A program made the translations under genes and the position numbers. This document shows positions 56,647-64,000 of a stretch of DNA of 64,000 nucleotides, one piece after another (position 1 is the first letter of the stretch; each line of letters begins with the position of its first letter). The notes under the pieces are model-generated. The model searched no databases. It saw only the letters and a list, made by a program, of their open reading frames with translations, and was not told the origin of the DNA. Source of the stretch: DATARN01 sp963851105 (GTDB lineage Bacteria > Actinomycetota > Acidimicrobiia > Acidimicrobiales > Palsa-688); contig CAWKNP010000004.1 in the NCBI GenBank assembly GCA_963851105.1, positions 310,001-374,000 of the forward strand, written 5' to 3'.

Positions 56647-59280
56647 GTGACGAGGGGCAGGCTCCGCATCTATCTGGGGGCGGCTCCCGGTGTGGGCAAG
56701 ACCTACGCCATGCTCAACGAGGGCTGGCGGCGGAAACAGCGCGGCGCGGACGTCGTCGTTGGCTATCTGGAGGCTCATGACCGGGCCAACACGACCGCGC
56801 AGCTGCGCGATCTCGAGGTGATGCCGCGTCGCCGCAGCGTGTACCGGGATCAGGCCTTCGAGGAAATGAATGTCGACGCCATCTTGGCCCGGCGCCCCGC
56901 AGTCGCCCTGATCGACGAGCTGGCTCACACCAACGTCTCGGGAAGCCGCAATGCCAAGCGCTGGCAGGACGTTGAGGAACTGCTGGCGGCGGGCATCGAG
57001 GTCATTTCAACGGTCAACATCCAGCACCTGGAGTCGCTCAACGATGTCGTGCAGCGCATCACCGGCATCGCCCAGCGCGAGACGATCCCCGACGACGTCG
57101 TTCGCCTCGCCGACCAGGTCGAGCTGGTCGACATGGCGCCCGAGGCTCTGCGGCGGCGGATGGCCCACGGCAACATCTACCCCGCCGAGCGCGTCGACGC
57201 CGCCCTGGCCAATTACTTCCGCGTCGGCAATCTGAGCGCCCTTCGCGAGCTTGCGCTGCTATGGCTCGCCGACAAAGTCGACGAGGGGCTGCACGCCTAC
57301 CGGGAACGCCACGGCATCGCCCAGCCCTGGGAGACGCGGGAACGGGTGGTCGTCGCCCTCACCGGCTCCTCCCAGGGCGAGCGGCTGATCCGGCGGGCGG
57401 CGCGCATGGCGGCCCGCAGCCGCGCCGAGCTGGTCGGGGTACACATTCTGTCGGCCGACGGCCTCGCCCGGCCGGTTCCGCTGCGGCTGAACGAGCACCG
57501 GGCTCTGGTCAGCGAACTCGGCGGGCGCTACGAGGAGATCACCGGCAGCGACGTGGCGACGGCACTGGTGGAGTTTGCCCAGGCCGAGAACGCCACCCAG
57601 CTGGTCCTCGGCGCCACCCAGCGATCACGCTGGGGCGAGGCGGTGCACGGATCGGTCATCAACAAGGTCATCCGGGCGGTGCGGGCCACGGAGGGGATCG
57701 ACGTCCACATCATCTCGCAGCGGGAGAACGCCGCGGAAGCGTCCGCCGCGCCGCATCGGTTGCCCCTCCTGCCCCGGCGCCACCGCCTGGCGCCGCTGCC
57801 CCGCCGGCGGGTGCTGGGCGGTTGGGTGGCTGCGGTGGTCGGGATGCCGGTACTGGCACTGGTCATGCTGCAATGGCGCGACTCCATCGGCGTGGTGGCG
57901 GCGCTGCCGTTGCTGCTCGTTGGTGCAATCTTGGTGGCGGCCGCGGGCGGCGTACGGCCCGGGATCGCAGGCGCGGTGATCGGTTTCCTCCTCGGAGACT
58001 GGCTCTTCATTCCACCGTTTCACACCTTCTCCATCGACCGGGCCGGCGACGGCTTCGCCGGGGCCACCTTCCTCCTCGTGGCGGTAGTGGTCAGCATGTT
58101 GGTCGACCAGCTGGCTCGCCGGCGGCTGGAAACGGCGCGGGCCAAGAGCGAATCGGAGGCCCTCGCCCGGCTGGCCGGCGGCGCCATGGCGTCGGGGCCC
58201 GAGGCATTGCCGTCGCTGCTGGCCGATCTCCGGGCCACCTTCGCGCTGAGTGCCGTTGCCATCCTTACCCCGGGAGAGGACAGCGGGGCCGGGGCCGGCG
58301 GGGCCGGGGCCGGCGGGGGGACGAAATGGATAGTCCAGGCCGCTTCGGGGTTTCCGGTGCCCACGAGCCCCGAGGAGGCGCCCTTCGCCGCCGCCCTCGG
58401 CGGGGGCGCCATCTTGGTGCTGGCCGGGACCGAGCTGGCGGCCGACGACCGGCGGCTCCTCGGCGTCTTCGTCGCCCAGTTACGCCTGGTCCGGGAGCAG
58501 GCCCGGCTGCGGGCCCAGGCCGCGTCCGCGGAGCAGCTCTCCGAGACCAACGAGCTGCGTACCGCGCTGCTAGCCGCCGTCTCCCACGACCTGCGCACCC
58601 CCCTGGCGTCGATAAAGGCGGCCGCCACCAGCCTCCTGTCCGACGAGATCACCTGGTCGCCGGAGGCGGTCACCAGTTTCTGCGAAACGATCAACGACGA
58701 AGCCGACCGGCTCAACGCACTCGTCGGCAACCTGCTCGACATGAGCCGCCTGCAGACCGGAGTCCTGCACCTCGACCGGCGCCCGGTGGGCCTCGACGAG
58801 GTCGTCTACGCCGCCCTCGCCAGCCTGTCGCGAGATGCCAGCAAGGTGAGTGTCGACGTTCCCGAGACCCTGCCGCGCGTCAATGCCGACGCCGCCCTGT
58901 TGGAGCGCGCCATCGCCAATCTCATCGACAACGCCTTGACCTGGTCGCGCCCCGGCTTGACGCTGCGGGTTGAGGCCGGGCGCTGTGGTGATCGGATCGA
59001 CCTGCGCGTCGTCGACCGGGGACCGGGGATCCCACCAGACCAGCGCGTGGCGGTGTTCCGGCCATTCCAGCGCCTGGGCGACGGGGGCGGCGCGTCGAAG
59101 GACGGTGTCGGCCTCGGGTTGGCGGTGGCCAAGGGATTCGTCGAGGCCATGGGCGGCGAGCTGACGCTCGAGGACACCCCCGGCGGCGGCCTCACCAGTG
59201 TGATCAGCCTGCCCCCGGCGGGGACCGGCGCGGGAACGGTCCCGCTGGCCGGCGCCGAGAAGGAGCCGGCCGCCCCATGA
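56647..59280 (+). CDS. kdpD: Potassium sensor histidine kinase KdpD
   Basis: An 877-residue kinase. The N-terminal KdpD domain starts GRLRIYLGAAPGVGKTYAML with Walker A; AVALIDELAHTNVSGSRNAK follows. A universal-stress-like domain lies at about 230-350 (VVVALTGSSQGERLIRRAAR). Membrane helices at about 395-480 (LGGWVAAVVGMPVLALVMLQ) precede a GAF-like part. HisKA is LLAAVSHDLRTPLASIKAAA; ATPase boxes are AIANLIDNALTWSRPG, VVDRGPGIPPDQRVAV and VGLGLAVAKGFVEAMGGE. It controls the Kdp potassium pump, whose genes are not in this window. GTG start just after GGAGG. Confidence 0.95.
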   Translation: MTRGRLRIYLGAAPGVGKTYAMLNEGWRRKQRGADVVVGYLEAHDRANTTAQLRDLEVMPRRRSVYRDQAFEEMNVDAILARRPAVALIDELAHTNVSGSRNAKRWQDVEELLAAGIEVISTVNIQHLESLNDVVQRITGIAQRETIPDDVVRLADQVELVDMAPEALRRRMAHGNIYPAERVDAALANYFRVGNLSALRELALLWLADKVDEGLHAYRERHGIAQPWETRERVVVALTGSSQGERLIRRAARMAARSRAELVGVHILSADGLARPVPLRLNEHRALVSELGGRYEEITGSDVATALVEFAQAENATQLVLGATQRSRWGEAVHGSVINKVIRAVRATEGIDVHIISQRENAAEASAAPHRLPLLPRRHRLAPLPRRRVLGGWVAAVVGMPVLALVMLQWRDSIGVVAALPLLLVGAILVAAAGGVRPGIAGAVIGFLLGDWLFIPPFHTFSIDRAGDGFAGATFLLVAVVVSMLVDQLARRRLETARAKSESEALARLAGGAMASGPEALPSLLADLRATFALSAVAILTPGEDSGAGAGGAGAGGGTKWIVQAASGFPVPTSPEEAPFAAALGGGAILVLAGTELAADDRRLLGVFVAQLRLVREQARLRAQAASAEQLSETNELRTALLAAVSHDLRTPLASIKAAATSLLSDEITWSPEAVTSFCETINDEADRLNALVGNLLDMSRLQTGVLHLDRRPVGLDEVVYAALASLSRDASKVSVDVPETLPRVNADAALLERAIANLIDNALTWSRPGLTLRVEAGRCGDRIDLRVVDRGPGIPPDQRVAVFRPFQRLGDGGGASKDGVGLGLAVAKGFVEAMGGELTLEDTPGGGLTSVISLPPAGTGAGTVPLAGAEKEPAAP

Positions 59281-59975
59281 CCGCGACCGTCCAACCAACG
59301 GGGAGCCGTGTCCTTGTCATCGACGACGAGCCCCAGATCCTGCGGGCGCTCGAGCTCAACCTGGTGGCCCGGGGCTACCACGTCGATCTGGCCATCAACG
59401 GCGAGGTGGCCCTCGAGGTGGCCGCCCGCCGGCAACCCGACCTCGTGATCCTCGACCTCGGTTTGCCCGGTATGGACGGCATCGAAGTGGTCGAGGCGCT
59501 CCGGCAGCGCAGCAACGTACCGATCCTCGTGCTCTCGGCCCGGGAGACGGAACGGGCCAAGGTCGCGGCCCTCGACGCGGGCGCCGACGACTACGTCACC
59601 AAGCCTTTCGGTATGGACGAGCTGGTGGCGCGAGTGCGGGCTGCGCTGCGGCGCGCCGCGCCCCCTGAGACCGACGCCATCATCGAGACCGACAATTTCA
59701 GCGTCGACCTGGCAGCCAAGCGCATCGTGGGCCCCGACGGTGAGATCCGCTTGACCCCGACCCAATGGCATCTTGTCGAGGTGCTGGTCCGAAACCGGGG
59801 GAAACTGGTCCCCCAGCGTCAGCTCCTCCAGGAAGTCTGGGGCCCGACATACTCCGACGAGACCCATTACCTGCGCGTCTTCCTGGCCCAGATCCGCCGA
59901 CGACTCGAACCCGATCCCTCCCACCCCCGCTACTTCATCACCGAGCCCGGGATGGGCTACCGCTTCGAGGGCTGA
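59277..59975 (+). CDS. kdpE: OmpR-family response regulator KdpE
   Basis: A 232-residue regulator. Receiver: VLVIDDEPQILRALELNLVA, LVILDLGLPGMDGIEV (phospho-Asp) and GADDYVTKPFGMDELVARVR. The DNA-binding domain shows RLTPTQWHLVEVLVRNRGKL, ETHYLRVFLAQIRRRLEPDP and TEPGMGYRFEG, typical of KdpE. Its ATG overlaps the kdpD stop (ATGA). It should activate kdpFABC elsewhere in the genome. Confidence 0.95.
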   Translation: MTATVQPTGSRVLVIDDEPQILRALELNLVARGYHVDLAINGEVALEVAARRQPDLVILDLGLPGMDGIEVVEALRQRSNVPILVLSARETERAKVAALDAGADDYVTKPFGMDELVARVRAALRRAAPPETDAIIETDNFSVDLAAKRIVGPDGEIRLTPTQWHLVEVLVRNRGKLVPQRQLLQEVWGPTYSDETHYLRVFLAQIRRRLEPDPSHPRYFITEPGMGYRFEG

Positions 59976-60001
59976 GAGACCGACCGGGGGTTCCTCGTCT
60001 G

Positions 60002-60027
60002 AGGCTGGCACCGCCCGGCCCCAGCCT
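60002..60027 (+). terminator. Terminator after kdpE
   Basis: AGGCTGG (60002-60008) and CCAGCCT (60021-60027) form a 7-bp stem; a CCCCTTTTT run follows ten bases later. It separates kdpE from the convergent trkA-like gene. Confidence 0.55.
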
Positions 60028-60056
60028 TGGACTACGGCCCCTTTTTCCCGCTCGGG

Positions 60057-60719
60057 TTACCCTCCGACGAGCAGGGCTTTGACGGTGTCCTCGGACTCCT
60101 CGGTCACCAGCACGATGACTTCGTCGTTGGCGTACAGGACGGTGTCGCCGTGGGGGACGACGACCCGGTTGTCGCGTACGACCGCCACGATGCTGGCGTC
60201 GCGGGGGACGTCGAGCTGGCTGAGGGACATGCCCTTGGCCGGCGAGTCGTCGGCCAGCGTGACCTCGACGAGGCGGGCCTCGCCGTGGGCCAGTTGAAGG
60301 ATGCGCACCAGCGTCCCCACCGAGACCGCCTCCTCGACCAGGGCTGTCAACAGGTCGGGGGTGGAGACCGAAACGTCCACACCCCAGGTCTCATTGAAGA
60401 GCCACTGATTCTTCGGATGGTTGACCCGCGCCACGACCCGGGGTACCGCGAACTCCATTTTGGCCAGCAGCGACACCACCAGGTTGTCCTCGTCGTCTCC
60501 CGTCGCGGCCACGACGACGTCGGCGTCGGCCAAACCCGCCCGTTGCAGAGTGCTGACCTCGCAGGCGTCGCCCTCGAACCAGGTGATGGGCAGGCTGTGT
60601 CGCAAACGGGCGACCAGGTCGATGTCCTGCTCGATGATCAGCACGTCGTGGCCGCCGGCATGGAGGTCAGCGGCGATCGATGTGCCGACGTTGCCGGCTC
60701 CGGCGATGGCGACTTTCAC
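60057..60719 (-). CDS. TrkA-family potassium uptake regulator, second copy
   Basis: A 220-residue RCK protein: VKVAIAGAGNVGTSIAADLH (GxGxxG NAD site), LIIEQDIDLVARLRHSLPIT, ADVVVAATGDDEDNLVVSLL, and a TrkA-C domain (ASIVAVVRDNRVVVPHGDTV). The GTG start overlaps the stop of the upstream trkA-like gene (GTGA). Such pairs (CeoB/CeoC) gate Trk- or Ktr-type potassium channels by binding nucleotides. No trkH/trkG gene is visible. Confidence 0.92.
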   Translation of the reverse strand: MKVAIAGAGNVGTSIAADLHAGGHDVLIIEQDIDLVARLRHSLPITWFEGDACEVSTLQRAGLADADVVVAATGDDEDNLVVSLLAKMEFAVPRVVARVNHPKNQWLFNETWGVDVSVSTPDLLTALVEEAVSVGTLVRILQLAHGEARLVEVTLADDSPAKGMSLSQLDVPRDASIVAVVRDNRVVVPHGDTVLYANDEVIVLVTEESEDTVKALLVGG

Positions 60720-61408
60720 GAGTGCCCACCGGCCGCGTTGGGGGTCCCCGACCCGAGGTTGTCGCCCATCAAACGAATCTCCAATTCCTCGCCGGCGCCC
60801 GAGCGCAGCGCGATCAGCAACACGTCGCCGACTTGGCCGACCAGGTCGGGAACGGCCATCTTGGCCTGACCTGCCCGGTTGACGAGCACCGGTCGGAAAC
60901 GCTCCCCCTCCATCAAGCCGCCCAGCCGGCGACCCACCCACTCGTCAGGCAAGGACCGTTCGACGAAATCGACCTCGCCGCTGGCGTCGGTATATTCGGT
61001 GATCGACTTCTCCGGGAACAGCTTCCGGACCACCTGGTCGGTCGTCCAGGTCACCGTGGCCACGGTCGGTATGCCGAGCCGCTGGTAGATGAGCGCCCGA
61101 CGGGGGTCATAGATCCGGGCCACCACATTGGGTATCTGGAAGGTCTCCCGGGCGATGCGGGCCGTCAAGATGTTGGAGTTGTCACCACTGGTGACAGCCG
61201 CCAATGCGCCGGCCCGGTCGACACCGGCGAGAGCCAGGTCATCACGATCGAAACCGAAGCCGACAACCCGGTCGCCGGGCCATTCCTCGCTCAGCCGCCG
61301 GAACGCCCGCTTGTTCTTGTCGATGACCGCGACGCTGTGCCCTTCCCGGGCCAGGCGTATCGCCAACTCCGAACCGACTCGGCCGCATCCGACCACTATC
61401 ACGTGCAT
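60716..61408 (-). CDS. TrkA-family potassium uptake regulator, first copy
   Basis: A 230-residue RCK protein: MHVIVVGCGRVGSELAIRLA, VAVIDKNKRAFRRLSEEWPG, LAAVTSGDNSNILTARIARE, VARIYDPRRALIYQRLGIPT, and a TrkA-C part (VLVNRAGQAKMAVPDLVGQV). Together with the downstream paralogue it likely forms a hetero-octameric ring on a potassium channel. Its stop overlaps the next gene's GTG by four bases. Confidence 0.92.
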   Translation of the reverse strand: MHVIVVGCGRVGSELAIRLAREGHSVAVIDKNKRAFRRLSEEWPGDRVVGFGFDRDDLALAGVDRAGALAAVTSGDNSNILTARIARETFQIPNVVARIYDPRRALIYQRLGIPTVATVTWTTDQVVRKLFPEKSITEYTDASGEVDFVERSLPDEWVGRRLGGLMEGERFRPVLVNRAGQAKMAVPDLVGQVGDVLLIALRSGAGEELEIRLMGDNLGSGTPNAAGGHS

Positions 61409-61486
61409 CGCCAGCAGCCTTCCACACCGCCGAGGGGTCTTCGAAACGGCGGATCAAACGCCCTCCCCGAGCCGTACACTCCGGCG

Positions 61487-62149
61487 GTGGCCGGACCAGT
61501 CGTGGGCGGGAGAAGCGAACCGCTGGTCGTCGGCTTCGACCTGGACATGACCCTGATCGACTCCCGGCGCAGCATCCGCGCTGCCATGACCGAGCTCGCG
61601 GCCGAGACCGGTGCGCCGATCGACGTCGAGCACATCGTGGCAACGCTCGGACCGCCGCTGGAGGTGGCCCTCGCACCGTGGTTCGACGGGCCCGACCTCG
61701 GCGCCGCCGTTCAGCGCTTCCGCGATCTGCACGGGCCGTTACTCGGGCTCACGCTGCCGATGCCCGGTGCCGTCGAAGCGGTTGCCGCCGTCGCCGCCCG
61801 GGGGGGTCGGGTGATCGTGGTGACCGCCAAGTACGAGCCCCACGCCCGGACCGCCCTGCGGACCGTCGGTATCGAGGTCGACGCCGTGGTCGGCTGGCGA
61901 TTCGGTGCCGCCAAGGGGGACGCGCTGCGCCAGTACCGGGCCCAGGCCTATGTGGGCGACCACCTGGCAGATGTTGCCGCCGCCCGCGCCGGCGGTGTGA
62001 TGGCGGTCAGCGTCGCCACCGGCGGCACCACAGCCGACGAGCTGCGCGCCGCCGGGGCTGATGTCATCCTCGCCGACCTCTTCGCCCTGCCGGCGTGGCT
62101 GAACGAGTGGCAGGGCGCCTTAGCTCCCGACCAAAGGATCCGGACATGA
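61487..62149 (+). CDS. HAD-superfamily hydrolase
   Basis: A 220-residue phosphatase-fold protein. Motif I is VVGFDLDMTLIDSRRSIRAA (DxD nucleophile), motif II VIVVTAKYEPHARTA, motif III Lys in FGAAKGDALRQY, motif IV VGDHLADVAAARAGG. The cap lies between motifs I and II. It resembles phosphoglycolate-phosphatase-type HADs; the substrate is unknown. GTG start at 61487. It overlaps the oxidoreductase ATG by four bases, so the two are coupled. Confidence 0.88.
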   Translation: MAGPVVGGRSEPLVVGFDLDMTLIDSRRSIRAAMTELAAETGAPIDVEHIVATLGPPLEVALAPWFDGPDLGAAVQRFRDLHGPLLGLTLPMPGAVEAVAAVAARGGRVIVVTAKYEPHARTALRTVGIEVDAVVGWRFGAAKGDALRQYRAQAYVGDHLADVAAARAGGVMAVSVATGGTTADELRAAGADVILADLFALPAWLNEWQGALAPDQRIRT

Positions 62150-63153
62150 CCGAACGCAACCGCCGCCTGGTGCTGGCGCAGCGCCCGACCGCCATGATCG
62201 ACTCCTCGACGGTCCGCCTCGAGGAGGAGCCGGTGCCCGAGCCGGAGCCCGGCCAGGCCCTCGTCCGGGTTCGCTACCTCTCCATCGATCCCACTATTCG
62301 AACTTGGATGAACGACGCCGCCGGCTACGTCCCGCCCATCGCCATCGGTGACGTCATCCGCAGCGCGGGCATCGCCGAGGTGGTGACCAGCCACAGCGAC
62401 CACTACCGCGAAGGCGACCTCGTGTTCGGCATGACCGGTTGGCAGGACTACACCATCGCGGGAAAAGGAGCGACGGATATGCAGGTCCTGCCGGCGGGAA
62501 TCGATCCGCCGAGCGCCCTCAACGTCTTCGGCATCACCGGCCTGACGGCCTACTTCGGGCTGCTCGACGTGGGTCGGGTGAAGGCGGGCGACGTCGTGGT
62601 GGTTTCCGGCGCCGCCGGCGCCACCGGTTCCGTGGTCGGCCAGATCGCCCGGATTATGGGCGCGGCACGGGTGATCGGCATCGCGGGATCCGACGCCAAG
62701 TGCGACTGGGTGGTCGACGAGCTGGCCTTCGACGCGGCGGTGAACTACCGCACCGGCGACGTGAAGTCCCGCCTCGAGGAGTTGTGCCCCGACGGCATCG
62801 ACCTGTATTTCGACAATGTGGGCGGGGAGTTGCTGGACATCTGCCTCGGGCAACTGGCCCTGCGGGGCCGGGTCGTGCTGTGCGGGGCAATTTCCACCTA
62901 CAACAACAAGGAACGGGCGACCGGCCCGGCCAACTACCGCAACCTCATCACCCGGCGGGGCCGCATGGAGGGATTCATCATCCTGGACTATGCGGACCGC
63001 TACCCGGAGGCGCAACTCCAGCTGGCGACATGGATCGCCGAGGGCAAGATCAGCCATCGCGAGCATCTGGTCGACGGCCTCGAGCGGGCCCCCGAAGCGC
63101 TCAACCTGCTTTTCACCGGGGGCAACACCGGCAAAGTCATCGTGCGGCTCTGA
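62146..63153 (+). CDS. NADP-dependent MDR oxidoreductase (prostaglandin reductase/CurA-like)
   Basis: A 335-residue zinc-free medium-chain reductase. The N-terminus has LEEEPVPEPEPGQALVRVRY and YLSIDPTIRTWM, as in PtgR-type 2-alkenal reductases. The cofactor site is VVVSGAAGATGSVVGQIARI (AxxGxxG). Further family stretches: GIDLYFDNVGGELLDICLGQ, GAISTYNN, and the end LLFTGGNTGKVIVRL. It reduces alpha,beta-unsaturated carbonyls. The ATG at 62146 overlaps the HAD stop. Confidence 0.92.
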   Translation: MTERNRRLVLAQRPTAMIDSSTVRLEEEPVPEPEPGQALVRVRYLSIDPTIRTWMNDAAGYVPPIAIGDVIRSAGIAEVVTSHSDHYREGDLVFGMTGWQDYTIAGKGATDMQVLPAGIDPPSALNVFGITGLTAYFGLLDVGRVKAGDVVVVSGAAGATGSVVGQIARIMGAARVIGIAGSDAKCDWVVDELAFDAAVNYRTGDVKSRLEELCPDGIDLYFDNVGGELLDICLGQLALRGRVVLCGAISTYNNKERATGPANYRNLITRRGRMEGFIILDYADRYPEAQLQLATWIAEGKISHREHLVDGLERAPEALNLLFTGGNTGKVIVRL

Positions 63154-63327
63154 TCGCCTGGCTCAAGAACCTGCCGCGCAGTGGCTGCCGGATTGGGAGC
63201 AGAAATCCCTTCCGGTTTCCGGGTGAGCGGGCCCCGGCGGGCGAGACGGCGGACGAAGCAACTTTCGCACTGGGCCGCCCCTGTCAGCACCGCGCCCCCG
63301 GGGTGGATCTGCGACCGGCCGCCGCGG

Positions 63328-64000
63328 TCACCGTGGCGGGCGCTCGGTGACCACCGTGATCAGGCCCGGCCCCTCGAACGCGCCTTCCACGAACCAAGTG
63401 GCACCGCTGCCGGCCAGTCGTGGGCTCTGACCGGTCGCCATCCCCAGGCGGTTCCGCCACTCGGCGAGGCGGGGCTCGACCGCCAGTGCGGCCGCCTCGA
63501 GGTCGTTTCCGCCCGCGCCCGCCGGGCCGCCGAGGTCGTCCCAGGCCCGGTAAACCGCGACCGTGGACACTGACAAAGGAGGGCAGACCAGGGTGAACGT
63601 CCGTTCCTCGAAAGGCAACGGGTCGATGACCTCGCCTATGCCCCCAACGCGGGCCCGCCCGCCGACCAGGCAAAACGGTACGTCGCCCCCCAACGACAGC
63701 GCGACCGACAGATCGGAGATGCCCGCCCATCGCAGGACCGCGGCGGCGTCGGCCGATCCACCTCCGAGGCCCCCGCCCAGGGGGATGTTCTTTTGCACCC
63801 GGACCTGGGCCCGGCGCCCCACGGCCCGCAGCGCCCGCCGGATCAGGTTGGTGTCATCGGTCGCCATGGCGGCGGCAATCTCACCATCGCCAACCACATC
63901 AAGGCCGTCGCCGGCAGAGAACTCCAGCTGGTCTGCCAGGCTCACCGTAACCATCTCGGAATCGAGCAGGTGGTAGCCGTCGGCTCGGACCCCGGTGACC
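63328..64000 (-). CDS. ispE: 4-diphosphocytidyl-2-C-methyl-D-erythritol kinase (N-terminus beyond the window)
   Basis: The 3' part of a GHMP kinase. At the window edge the frame reads VTGVRADGYHLLDSEMVTVS, the conserved G-x-R-x-DGYH region. The ATP loop is NIPLGGGLGGGSADAAAVLR and a later motif is SLGGDVPFCLVGG, with GSGATWFVEG near the end. IspE phosphorylates CDP-methylerythritol in the non-mevalonate isoprenoid pathway. The listed end is the window boundary; roughly 70 N-terminal residues are outside. It is convergent with the oxidoreductase gene. Confidence 0.93.
   Translation of the reverse strand, partial: VTGVRADGYHLLDSEMVTVSLADQLEFSAGDGLDVVGDGEIAAAMATDDTNLIRRALRAVGRRAQVRVQKNIPLGGGLGGGSADAAAVLRWAGISDLSVALSLGGDVPFCLVGGRARVGGIGEVIDPLPFEERTFTLVCPPLSVSTVAVYRAWDDLGGPAGAGGNDLEAAALAVEPRLAEWRNRLGMATGQSPRLAGSGATWFVEGAFEGPGLITVVTERPPR

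Noticed and set aside
57261..58973. A 570-residue plus-strand frame inside kdpD
   Set aside because: It is an off-frame reading of kdpD with Arg/Gly/Ala-rich composition; kdpD motifs are complete in the main frame.

Overview
This 64 kb window is GC-rich, actinobacterial chromosomal DNA. Two WhiB-type regulators, a UPF0182 membrane protein, a DivIVA/Wag31-like coiled coil, an actinobacterial-type MreB, a DUF2342-type zincin, a class E-like sortase and a PstSCA/PhoR/PhoP cluster all point to Actinobacteria. The combination suggests an Acidimicrobiia-like lineage, but that is an inference from gene content and no phylogeny was run.

Left part (about 1-17.2 kb) is accessory DNA. It holds a DUF899 protein, a VapBC-type toxin-antitoxin pair with a palindromic operator, and a GAF-SpoIIE phosphatase. 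From 3.4 to 17.26 kb follows a mosaic that ends exactly at an initiator tRNA-fMet gene (17180-17256, minus strand). Copies of the 3' end of that tRNA recur at 3528-3539, 10039-10083 and 12085-12097, each beside a terminator-like hairpin and 11-12-bp-phased short repeats. The layout looks like serial insertion of small elements at tRNA-fMet with no integrase left. Between these att-like scars lie truncated or frameshifted genes (SnoaL-like, CoA-transferase, CitE-like lyase, SDR, aldo/keto reductase, DUF2255) and three large secreted proteins: one with FN3 and two LecA-like repeats, a BNR-type propeller, and an S41-family protease.

Middle part (17.5-42.3 kb) looks like conserved chromosome. A minus-strand run encodes a membrane histidine kinase, a FecR-like lipoprotein, a DivIVA-like protein whose C-terminus resembles the phage MuF/SPP1 gp7 metal-knuckle region, and UPF0182. 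After it come a YlbL-type PDZ-Lon protease, a repeat-rich Ala/Pro membrane-anchored protein overlapping a HEAT-repeat gene, a TrkA-type potassium channel, MreB (which appears to start at CTG) in an overlapping unit with MoaE, an HtrA protease, an epimerase, a zincin, a frameshifted MFS transporter and a phosphoesterase.

Right part (42.3-64 kb) begins with a phosphate regulon. pstS-pstC-pstA-phoR-phoP runs on the minus strand with overlapping stops and starts, and pstB diverges from pstS across a triple 11-bp PHO box. Polyphosphate kinase, a Nudix hydrolase, a SixA-type phosphatase and an Rrf2 regulator are close by. Next come a sortase, two whiB genes, TatA, a formiminotransferase-like protein and a macrodomain protein. 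A potassium block (kdpD-kdpE and two trkA-like genes), a HAD hydrolase with an MDR oxidoreductase, and the 3' part of ispE complete the window. No rRNA or CRISPR array was seen.
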